In this document: positions 1 to 5,828 of the stretch, in pieces
Position numbering within the stretch: the stretch's first letter is position 1
Layout: each line of letters opens with the position of its first letter
From: Planctomycetia bacterium
Lineage (GTDB): Bacteria > Planctomycetota > Planctomycetia > Gemmatales > Gemmataceae
Assembly (NCBI GenBank): GCA_005773755.1
Contig: SXHE01000674.1
Coordinates: 1-6,377, forward strand
DNA: 6,377 nt
Reading direction: 5' to 3'
Position numbers and translations under genes: made by a program
The notes under the pieces: generated by a model
The model's input: the letters and a program-made list of their open reading frames with translations, nothing else
What the model was told of the DNA's origin: nothing
Databases searched by the model: none

Positions 1-1
1 G

Positions 2-31
2 GGCATGGTGCGGGTGAGCGCGGAGGAATGA
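2..31 (+). CDS. Possible C-terminal tail of a convergent plus-strand gene
   Basis: Only nine codons (GMVRVSAEE) and a TGA stop are visible before the left edge, so no function can be given. The frame is favoured because eight of its nine codons end in G or C, like the confident genes here, while the competing open plus frame that runs to a TAA at 49-51 has a mixed third position. The stop lies 7 bases before a perfect hairpin that also follows the minus-strand gene, as expected for two convergent genes sharing a terminator. This is an inference from very little sequence; the stretch could equally be non-coding. Confidence 0.25.
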   Translation, partial: GMVRVSAEE

Positions 32-38
32 CACCTGC

Positions 39-92
39 GCGGGGGGCGTAAGCCCCCTGTGTGCTGAACCACAGGGGGCTTACGCCCCCCGC
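39..92. terminator. Perfect 23-bp inverted repeat, candidate intrinsic or bidirectional terminator
   Basis: Positions 39-61 are the exact reverse complement of positions 70-92, with the 8-base loop TGCTGAAC at 62-69. The stem is very GC-rich, with runs of six and five G/C at its base and middle. It begins 7 bases past the TAG stop of the minus-strand Gfo-like gene, where a terminator is expected. No T-run follows the stem in either direction, so it is not a textbook intrinsic terminator. It may act as a strong RNA hairpin or transcript-end stabiliser, or be one copy of a dispersed palindromic repeat. The perfect symmetry is seen directly; the role is inferred. Confidence 0.6.
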
Positions 93-99
93 TCGGATG

Positions 100-1272
100 C
101 TACTTCTGCAACTTCGGGATCGCGCTCTTCGCCGGGCCCCACTCGGTCGGCTTGTAGGCGATGTCCAGATGCGGCGTTTCGATCCGCTTACCCTTCTCGT
201 GTTTGCTCGTCATGAGTGCGTCGAGGATGCCGGTGGTGAGCAACGTGCGCTCGACGGGGTAGGGCGCGTGCCCGGTGCTCACGAGGCTGTCGATGGCGCG
301 CGTCAGTTCCATGAAATGCCCGAACGGGTCCGGCTGTTGCAAGAAGAACTGCGTCGCGTCGGGCTTATCTTGGCCCTTCCGCTGGCAGGCGAAGTTGAAG
401 TTCCCGCCCGCGCCCTCGTAGATCCAGCCGTTCAGCATGAGCACATACCCGCGCAGCCCGTCGCGGTACTCGATCTCGAACGTGCCGGTCTCCTTGCTCG
501 TGGTGGTCAGCTCGCGCATGTCGCCCTTCGCGTGCGAGTCCACCAGCTTCAGTGCCGCGTCCAGCACCGGCTTGGCCCACGCTTGCTTGTCGATGGCGTC
601 CCACATCGCCTTCGACGAGTGGCACGTCACGGCCTTCACGCCGGTTTCGCCTCCCTTGCGCCGCTCGACCATACACTGAAGCCCTTCGATGGCGTGGAAC
701 CCGTACCCTTCGAACGGCCCGTAGCCGAGCTGCACCGCGCCGGTGATCTCGCAGTCTTTGGGCAGCACGAGGTTCGGTATCCGCCACGTCACCGGCACCG
801 ACGACCCCGCGAGGAACGGCACGTACAGCTTCCGCGCGCGATCGTACATCCACTTCGCGTCGGCCCACGTCGCCGCGAGGTGCTTGTCGTTAAACACCGG
901 CACGACATTCTTCGTCGTCTCAAAGACCTTGCAAATCTCCTCGAAGAACTTCCGCCGCGGGTAGAGGAGTTGGCCCTTCTCGTTCTCCGGGTACTTGCCG
1001 TGCTCGCCGATGGAGATGACGCCCTCGACCGCGAGCTTGCCGGTGCCGAGCGTGAGCGCGTCCGCGATGGCGTCGTAAATCTTGAAGCCGTGCTTCTTGG
1101 CGAGGTCGCGGCTCATGTCGCCCTTCGGCACCTGATCGGTGACGAGCGCGACGAGTTCGAGGTTCGGCTTGGTGCCGTCGGGGTAGCCGCCGAGCAGGTT
1201 GCGCAGGATCACGTCGGCGTGCGACCACCTGCGGTACTCGGTAACGACCGCGGCAACTTTCTTGGCGGGCAT
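100..1272 (-). CDS. Divergent Gfo/Idh/MocA-like oxidoreductase-family protein
   Basis: This 390-residue protein resembles the Gfo/Idh/MocA family in length and layout, but its activity cannot be assigned. Residues 5-50 look like the first strands and helix of a Rossmann fold (KVAAVVTEY, a helix with HADVILRNLL, then LELVALVTDQ), followed by a strand-helix region to about 155. The C-terminal part (about 170-375) has alternating strands such as TGTFEIEYRDGLRG and ends with a segment around 338-372 (PYPVERTLLTTGILDALM) like the last helix of the family. Two hallmarks are missing: there is no GxGxxG dinucleotide loop at the first turn and no clear EKP catalytic motif, so it may not use NAD(P) in the usual way. 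There is no signal peptide, so it is probably cytoplasmic. The ATG start has only a weak Shine-Dalgarno-like GGGA about 8 bases upstream. A 101-bp palindrome separates it from the isomerase gene upstream, so co-transcription is uncertain. A hypothetical protein of another fold remains possible. Confidence 0.72.
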   Translation of the reverse strand: MPAKKVAAVVTEYRRWSHADVILRNLLGGYPDGTKPNLELVALVTDQVPKGDMSRDLAKKHGFKIYDAIADALTLGTGKLAVEGVISIGEHGKYPENEKGQLLYPRRKFFEEICKVFETTKNVVPVFNDKHLAATWADAKWMYDRARKLYVPFLAGSSVPVTWRIPNLVLPKDCEITGAVQLGYGPFEGYGFHAIEGLQCMVERRKGGETGVKAVTCHSSKAMWDAIDKQAWAKPVLDAALKLVDSHAKGDMRELTTTSKETGTFEIEYRDGLRGYVLMLNGWIYEGAGGNFNFACQRKGQDKPDATQFFLQQPDPFGHFMELTRAIDSLVSTGHAPYPVERTLLTTGILDALMTSKHEKGKRIETPHLDIAYKPTEWGPAKSAIPKLQK

Positions 1273-1295
1273 AGCAGCAGTCCCGAATGAAGAGG

Positions 1296-1396
1296 AGCCG
1301 CACGATGAACACAGAGAAAGCCACGATCAGACAAGAACGGAGTTTGTCTTGAACCCTGCCTTCTGTCTTGATCGTGTCTGCGTCCATCGTGCGGCT
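1296..1396. repeat. 101-bp imperfect palindromic intergenic element
   Basis: The outer 12 bases AGCCGCACGATG at 1296-1307 are repeated exactly as CATCGTGCGGCT at 1385-1396. The arms go on pairing imperfectly inwards, including CACGATCA at 1322-1329 against TGATCGTG at 1369-1376, and AGACAA at 1329-1334 against TTGTCT at 1344-1349. GC content is about 53 percent by count, clearly below the flanking genes. It fills most of the 133-base gap between the isomerase stop and the Gfo-like start. It contains no gene or transposase. It looks like a small non-autonomous or REP-like palindromic repeat, and it could also end transcription or stabilise the upstream mRNA. No target-site duplication is evident. 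The symmetry is seen; the mobile origin is inferred. Confidence 0.65.
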
Positions 1397-1405
1397 AAAG
1401 TCGGC

Positions 1406-2290
1406 TTACCAGCTATCGGCGGCGTAGACCGCTTGCGCGGCGGCGTCTTCCGCGCCCTTCGGCACGCACTCCAGTCCGACGTAGCCGGTGTACTTGAGCG
1501 CCTTGAGTTCCTTCAGCACGCGCGGATAGTGAATCTCGCCGGTGCCCGGTTCGTTGCGGCCGGGGTGGTCGGCGAGTTGCACATAGGCGATGGCGTCCGC
1601 GGCGAACCCTTCCTTGAGGTGCCCGCACAGGTCGCCCTCGGTGATGTGCATGTGGTATAGGTCCCAGTTGATCTTCACGAACTTCGAGCCAACGGCCTTG
1701 ATGATCTTGAGCGTCGGTGCCGAGCCGTAAAGACAGTGGCCCTTGTGATCGACGCGCACGTTCATCGGCTCCAGGATCAGCGTGACGCCGTGCTTCTCCG
1801 CGACCGGCGCGCCCTTCTTCAGGCCCTCGATCACGTTCTCGTGCATCTTCTCCTGTGACACGCCCGCGATGTCGTCGCCGGCCACGACACACATCATCGA
1901 ACACTTCCACTTCTTCGCGACCTCGCAGCTCTTGTCGATCTTCTCGACGAAGGCGTTGTGGTTCTTCGGGTCGTTCAGCCCCGGTTTGAAGCCCCACGCG
2001 GTGAACTGCGCGATCTTCAAGTTCAGCCGCTCGCACGTCTCCGCAACCGCGTTCTGATCCTTGTTCTCCCACGGCCACAGCTCGACCGCGGGGAAGCCGA
2101 GCGCGGCGGCAGCTTCGAGCCGCTTCAGGTAGTCCTTCTCCTTCCGCCACCACATCTCGATGTTGACGGCGAACTTCGTGTTCTTCGTTGTGCCGGGCTT
2201 CGCGAGCTTGGTCGGCGTTTCAGAGCGCGCCGTCGGCGCGAGGCCCGCGAGCGCACCCGCGGCGAGGAACGAGCGGCGGTCCCGTGTCAT
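1406..2290 (-). CDS. Tat-signal sugar isomerase/epimerase, hydroxypyruvate isomerase-like TIM barrel
   Basis: The 294-residue product belongs to the xylose isomerase-like TIM barrel family (AP endonuclease 2 superfamily) and is closest in motifs to hydroxypyruvate isomerase, which interconverts hydroxypyruvate and tartronate semialdehyde. Residues 3-25 form a twin-arginine signal (RDRRSFLAAGALAGLA), so export to the periplasm or cell-envelope space is likely. Barrel motifs in order are AVELWPWE (68-75), LILEPMN (171-177), NWDLYHMHITEGDL (208-221), VQLADHPGRNEPGTGEIHY (237-255) and GYVGLECVP (269-277). E174, D210 and E274, with nearby histidines, are probable metal or catalytic residues by family analogy. 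The usual EYxP end motif reads ECVP here, so the substrate may differ. An in-frame ATG at 2329 overlaps the SDR stop as ATGA and would add 13 residues. Those extra codons have low third-position GC and push the Tat motif inwards, so the ATG at 2290 is preferred. The gene lies 35 bases after the SDR gene and is probably in its operon. Confidence 0.87.
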   Translation of the reverse strand: MTRDRRSFLAAGALAGLAPTARSETPTKLAKPGTTKNTKFAVNIEMWWRKEKDYLKRLEAAAALGFPAVELWPWENKDQNAVAETCERLNLKIAQFTAWGFKPGLNDPKNHNAFVEKIDKSCEVAKKWKCSMMCVVAGDDIAGVSQEKMHENVIEGLKKGAPVAEKHGVTLILEPMNVRVDHKGHCLYGSAPTLKIIKAVGSKFVKINWDLYHMHITEGDLCGHLKEGFAADAIAYVQLADHPGRNEPGTGEIHYPRVLKELKALKYTGYVGLECVPKGAEDAAAQAVYAADSW

Positions 2291-2325
2291 GATTGTAATC
2301 TCAGTATTAACGATCACAGTTCGCG

Positions 2326-3006
2326 TCATCCGACCGACAGCGGGCGGCCGTTGTCCTTCGCGGACAGTGCGAGCAAGAACGGCGCGGCCTTCTTCGCCCA
2401 GTCGGTCGGATTCTGGTAGCGGCTCGCGCCGTCGGCCCACGCCTGCCGGAGCATGTCCGTATCGATGATACCCGGATTCAGTGGCACCGCGGCCATTCCG
2501 CTGGGAAGTTCCTGCGCGAGCGCCTGCGTCAGTCCCTCAATGGCGTACTTGGTCGCGCAGTACGGGGCCACCTCCGGTGCGACACTGCGGCCCCAACCGC
2601 TCGACAGGTTCACGATCACGCCCTGCCGCCGCGCGACCATCGCCGGCACGAAGGCCCGCACCACGTTGAACACCCCCTTGATGTTCACGTCCACAATCGC
2701 CGAGAACTCCTCAGCGGGTACTTCCCACAGCGGCGCGAGCGCGTTCATGAGTGCCGCGTTGTTGATGAGCAGGTCGGGCGCGCCGTGCGTTGCGATCACT
2801 TCGTCAGCCCAAGCGCCGACCGCCGCACCGTCGGTCACATCGACGCGGGCGAAGTCGTTCGGGGCCGGGAACTCGGCACGCAGCGCGCGAACGTGGCCGT
2901 CGCCGCGCCCGCACCCGACGACCATGTGCCCGCCGACCGAGAACTCGGCCACCAGCGCCCGGCCCAGCCCGCGCGTCGCGCCCGTAAGTACGATCACTTT
3001 GCCCAT
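2326..3006 (-). CDS. Classical short-chain dehydrogenase/reductase (SDR)
   Basis: The 226-residue product is a complete classical SDR that would oxidise an alcohol or reduce a carbonyl with a nicotinamide cofactor; its substrate cannot be read from the sequence. The cofactor loop TGATRGLG is at 8-15, followed by R34 after the second strand (VVGCGRG), which hints at NADP(H). Further motifs are DVTD at 56-59, NNAA at 82-85, the helix residue N109 in DVNIKG, and the catalytic set S136, Y149 and K153 in an S-x12-Y-x3-K arrangement. NPGIIDTDM (177-185) is the usual strand-6 segment. At 226 residues it is slightly shorter than many SDRs and ends soon after the last strand. The frame stays open further upstream, but the ATG at 3006 is chosen because AGGAG lies 6 bases before it and the cofactor motif then begins at residue 8. 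There is no signal peptide, so it is cytoplasmic. It starts 43 bases after the Ig-repeat gene and ends 35 bases before the isomerase. Confidence 0.93.
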   Translation of the reverse strand: MGKVIVLTGATRGLGRALVAEFSVGGHMVVGCGRGDGHVRALRAEFPAPNDFARVDVTDGAAVGAWADEVIATHGAPDLLINNAALMNALAPLWEVPAEEFSAIVDVNIKGVFNVVRAFVPAMVARRQGVIVNLSSGWGRSVAPEVAPYCATKYAIEGLTQALAQELPSGMAAVPLNPGIIDTDMLRQAWADGASRYQNPTDWAKKAAPFLLALSAKDNGRPLSVG

Positions 3007-3012
3007 GTATAT

Positions 3013-3017
3013 CTCCT
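3013..3017 (-). promoter_or_regulatory. Strong Shine-Dalgarno site of the SDR gene
   Basis: The minus strand reads TCAGGAGAT, with AGGAG 6 bases before the ATG at 3006. It is one of the clearest ribosome binding sites in the window and settles the SDR start against longer upstream in-frame starts. The gap it sits in also holds the self-complementary 12-mer CCCGCGCGCGGG at 3031-3042, too tight for a convincing terminator. Confidence 0.8.
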
Positions 3018-3049
3018 GACCTCGTTGTAGCCCGCGCGCGGGGTCGCGT

Positions 3050-5449
3050 TCACCGCGTATCGAGCCAGAACAGCCACGCGCCGACGGCGATGCCGGACAG
3101 CGCCAGCGGGACGCCGAGCCACCAGCCCAGCGCGACCGACACCGCACCCCCGCCGACCAGCCCGCCGACCGTCGCGGCAACGGCCGCGATGCGCGGCACC
3201 AGCGACCGCGTCACGTTCGCTACACAGCGCACCGCGGCCTCTTCCGCAAGCGGCACCATCGCCCGCACCTGCTGCCCGGACTGCCGCGTGTTCACACGCG
3301 CGCGGCCGGCGAGCGTCACCCGGTCGCCCGGTCGCACGGTCGCCTTGCGGACCCACACTTCCAGATCGCCACTCGCGTGGGCCTCGCGCACCTCGGCCAC
3401 AATCTCGCCGGCGTTCACCACGTCTATCGTGAAGGCCCGCTCCTCGCCGGGGTTCATGTCGCCGAGCAGCACCACACCCGGCACCAGAACCAGATCGACC
3501 TTGCGCGCGACCGCGCGCACCGCGACCGCGTGCCGGATCGCGCGCCCTTCGAGCAGGATCGTGCTCACGCGCGGGCCGAACACGCCCGCGGGCAGGTCGA
3601 GGCGGAACGGCAGCGACACCGTTTCGCCGGGGGCGATGCTCAGCTTGTCCGTGCCGGGGCGGATCCACTGGTGCTCGCCGCGCACGCGCAGCGTGAGGCG
3701 GTCCGGCCCGGTGTTCTTCACCTTCACCGAGTCGCCCGTCGGTCGTCCCGCGGCGCGGTCGCCCAGGTCGACCAGCGCCGGCGCGTCGAGCTGTTCGACG
3801 GGGAGCCGGAACCGGACCGCGGCGCGCCCGTCGCCGCCGTTGCTCGTGAACCGCACGCCGATCTCGTGATCGCCGCCGGCCAGCCCGCCCACCGGGCTCG
3901 CGAGGTTGAACCGCACCGGCGGTCCGGTCGGCACGTCGGTCTCGTCCGGCGACACCTCGACTCGCGGCTGCTCGCTCGCGGCCCTCACGCTCAGCAGCCC
4001 GATGCCGGCGTTCCGCACCTGCACGAACACGGACAGCGGCAGGTCCGGCGTGACTAGCCCCAGGTCCGGCCCGGCGACGACCTCCAGCACCGGGTTCGGG
4101 TCGAGGACGTGAACTGTCAGCGGAACGGTCGCGGTGCCGCCGTTTGAGGTGAGTGTGATGGTGGCCGAGTGCTCGCCGCGCGGCAGCACCGGCAGGTCGA
4201 GGACGTAGCGCAGCTTCCGTTTCTTCCCCGGCCCGACCTTCAGCACGGGCGTGACGATCTGAATCCACGGCCGGTCGGCGGTCGCGGCGCATTCGAGTCG
4301 GGCGTCGCCGTCGTTGGCGACGCGAAACGGGCGCTCGACTGGCGGGCCGATCACGTCGCGCACGCGCTGCTTCCGCACCGCTCGAAGTAGGGCCTTTGGT
4401 ATCTTGCCGGTCGCGTTCGCCGGCACGCGCAGCACAACGCCCGTTGCCGAGGAGACGACCAGCTCCGAGTTCTGCGGGCCGTCGTGCGTCGCGTTCAGCA
4501 CGGCGCGGGCGCGCAACTTCTTCTCGCGGCCCGGCGGAAGATTCACGCGCGACGGGCGCACCTGGAGCCACGGGTGCGCCGCCGTCAGCCTACACGCGAC
4601 CCGTACGCGCCCGGTGTTGCGGAGCACGACCTCGACGAACGCCGGGCTGCCCGGCGCGAGTTCCCCGAACGCGACCGGATCGGCCGCGAGCTGCGGGGCC
4701 GGCAGGGCGAACCGCACGCCCGCGGTCCACGTCTCGCCCCCCGCTTCGGCCCGAACCTCCCCTTCGAGCGTGCCCGTGTCCGTGCGCCGGCTTGACGCCT
4801 TGAGGCGCGCCACCAGCGCCTCGCCGGGGGCCAGTTCCGCGCGGCGCGGTTCGACCGCGAGCCACGGCGCGGACCCGGACAGCTTCGCGATGAGCGGAAC
4901 GTTACCGATGTTCTTCAGCGTCACCGCCGTGCGCACGGTGCTGCCGGGCAACGACGTGCTGATGGCGACCGGCGACGGGACGAACTCCAGGCGCGGAGCC
5001 GGGGCCGCGGCCTCGACGACGAGGAGCGTTTCGGTGGGAACCGAGCCGTCGAACCGCAACAGAAAGGTGCGCGGGCCGAGCGGCCCGGCGGGGAGCCTCA
5101 CCGCGCCGCGCAGTTCGGCCGTGCCGCCGGCCGGCACGACGAGCCGCGGGTTGGCGACCGCGACCCCGGCATCGGGGGAACTGACCGTGCAGGTGACAGA
5201 CCTCTTACCGGGGTTCCGAGCCGCGATCTTGAACGCGACCGACGCGCCGACCACGCACGCCCCGAGCGCGAGTTCCGCCGGGACCCCGACCCCGCCACCG
5301 CACACCGGGCACGGGCGGCCCGCGAGCCAGTCGCCGCAGGCGTGGCACCACCAGCGCGACGCGACCGCGCGCCCGCACACCGCGCAACTGGGGAACGCGC
5401 GGGCCTCTTCGTTACCGCAGTCCGGGCACCGCGCGACCACATCGTCCAT
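3050..5449 (-). CDS. Zinc-ribbon protein with seven Ig-like beta-sandwich repeats and C-terminal membrane anchor
   Basis: I do not recognise this 799-residue protein as a named family, but its architecture is clear. Residues 8-50 hold four CxxC pairs (C8/C11, C22/C25, C35/C38, C47/C50), as in double zinc ribbon domains. Residues 58-747 hold seven tandem beta-sandwich repeats with a period of about 100 residues. Each has an N-x-G-like turn (N79, N180, N278, N379, N480, N579, N679), and most then have a PWL/I-type segment and a PG turn (PGE, PGR, PGK, PGE, PGD). This pattern resembles Ig-like repeats of the ASPM/SPD-2/Hydin or NPCBM-associated kind. Two hydrophobic segments (about 754-774 and 776-796) end the protein, leaving only D-T-R. 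With no signal peptide, the repeats are probably cytoplasmic and anchored to the inner face of a membrane, perhaps as a scaffold. The ATG at 5449 is preferred over the GTG at 5458 because GGGAGG lies 10 bases before the ATG but only 1 base before the GTG. It follows the acidic zinc protein by 16 bases and is probably translated with it. Confidence 0.88.
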   Translation of the reverse strand: MDDVVARCPDCGNEEARAFPSCAVCGRAVASRWWCHACGDWLAGRPCPVCGGGVGVPAELALGACVVGASVAFKIAARNPGKRSVTCTVSSPDAGVAVANPRLVVPAGGTAELRGAVRLPAGPLGPRTFLLRFDGSVPTETLLVVEAAAPAPRLEFVPSPVAISTSLPGSTVRTAVTLKNIGNVPLIAKLSGSAPWLAVEPRRAELAPGEALVARLKASSRRTDTGTLEGEVRAEAGGETWTAGVRFALPAPQLAADPVAFGELAPGSPAFVEVVLRNTGRVRVACRLTAAHPWLQVRPSRVNLPPGREKKLRARAVLNATHDGPQNSELVVSSATGVVLRVPANATGKIPKALLRAVRKQRVRDVIGPPVERPFRVANDGDARLECAATADRPWIQIVTPVLKVGPGKKRKLRYVLDLPVLPRGEHSATITLTSNGGTATVPLTVHVLDPNPVLEVVAGPDLGLVTPDLPLSVFVQVRNAGIGLLSVRAASEQPRVEVSPDETDVPTGPPVRFNLASPVGGLAGGDHEIGVRFTSNGGDGRAAVRFRLPVEQLDAPALVDLGDRAAGRPTGDSVKVKNTGPDRLTLRVRGEHQWIRPGTDKLSIAPGETVSLPFRLDLPAGVFGPRVSTILLEGRAIRHAVAVRAVARKVDLVLVPGVVLLGDMNPGEERAFTIDVVNAGEIVAEVREAHASGDLEVWVRKATVRPGDRVTLAGRARVNTRQSGQQVRAMVPLAEEAAVRCVANVTRSLVPRIAAVAATVGGLVGGGAVSVALGWWLGVPLALSGIAVGAWLFWLDTR

Positions 5450-5465
5450 CCGCGGCACCCCTCCC

Positions 5466-5828
5466 TCAGTGCTTGTCCCAACCGATCTCGTCGTCCTCGT
5501 CGAACTCGATCAACTCGACCCCGCCGTCGGCATCGAAGGCGTCGTCGAGGTCGAACCCGTCGTCGTCCAGACTGAGTGGTTCGGGCGGCTCCTCGGACCC
5601 GTCGATCGTGTACGGCACTTCGATCACCTCTTCCGCGAGGAGCAGATCGTTCTCGAACTCGCGGGTCGCGCACGCCCCGCACGCGGGGTCGAGGCCGAGC
5701 GCGCCGCACGTTTGGCACTCGAACATCAGCCGCAGTTGCGTGACGCCGGAGGCCAGGCAGGTGGAGCAGACCGCGGTGCCGACCGGGTGGTGCGTGCCGC
5801 ACATCGCGCACTGGAGCACCAGCCTCAC
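5466..5828 (-). CDS. Small double zinc-ribbon protein with acidic tail
   Basis: This 120-residue protein has no family name I can give. Residues 7-53 carry four CxxC pairs (C7/C10, C21/C24, C38/C41, C50/C53), enough to bind two zinc ions. Residues 61-120 form a tail with 24 Asp/Glu among 60 residues and only one lysine (K119), probably disordered and able to bind a basic partner or metal. There is no signal peptide or membrane segment, so it is cytoplasmic. The GTG start overlaps the phosphatase stop as GTGA and has GGAGGG 6 bases upstream (5835-5840). Starting instead at the internal ATG (residue 9) would lose the first zinc cysteine. The 4-base overlap implies translational coupling to the phosphatase, and the similar cysteine spacing in the next gene suggests related N-terminal modules. 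Possible roles are adaptor or regulator of the neighbouring phosphatase or membrane protein; this is inference. Confidence 0.86.
   Translation of the reverse strand: MRLVLQCAMCGTHHPVGTAVCSTCLASGVTQLRLMFECQTCGALGLDPACGACATREFENDLLLAEEVIEVPYTIDGSEEPPEPLSLDDDGFDLDDAFDADGGVELIEFDEDDEIGWDKH

Noticed and set aside
1..6. Minus-strand ATG at 6 as the start of a further downstream gene
   Set aside because: No Shine-Dalgarno site precedes it and only two codons are visible.
61..1290. 409-residue open frame on the plus strand
   Set aside because: It is antisense to the Gfo-like gene, starts inside the terminal hairpin, and has an Arg/Val/Leu/His-rich composition typical of a shadow frame in GC-rich DNA.
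3031..3042. Self-complementary 12-mer CCCGCGCGCGGG after the Ig-repeat gene
   Set aside because: It leaves a stem of only about four pairs around any realistic loop and has no T-run, so it is probably chance in GC-rich DNA.
3007..3180. Longer N-terminal extension of the SDR
   Set aside because: The extra 58 residues overlap the end of the Ig-repeat gene and are low-complexity Arg/Ser/Gly, and AGGAG sits just before the ATG at 3006.
2994..4571. 525-residue minus-strand open frame
   Set aside because: It is a shifted frame of the Ig-repeat gene, extremely rich in Arg, Gly and Ala, with no recognisable domain.
5450..5458. GTG start three codons upstream for the Ig-repeat gene
   Set aside because: The GGGAGG site would lie only 1 base from the GTG, while it is 10 bases from the ATG at 5449; the difference is only three residues.
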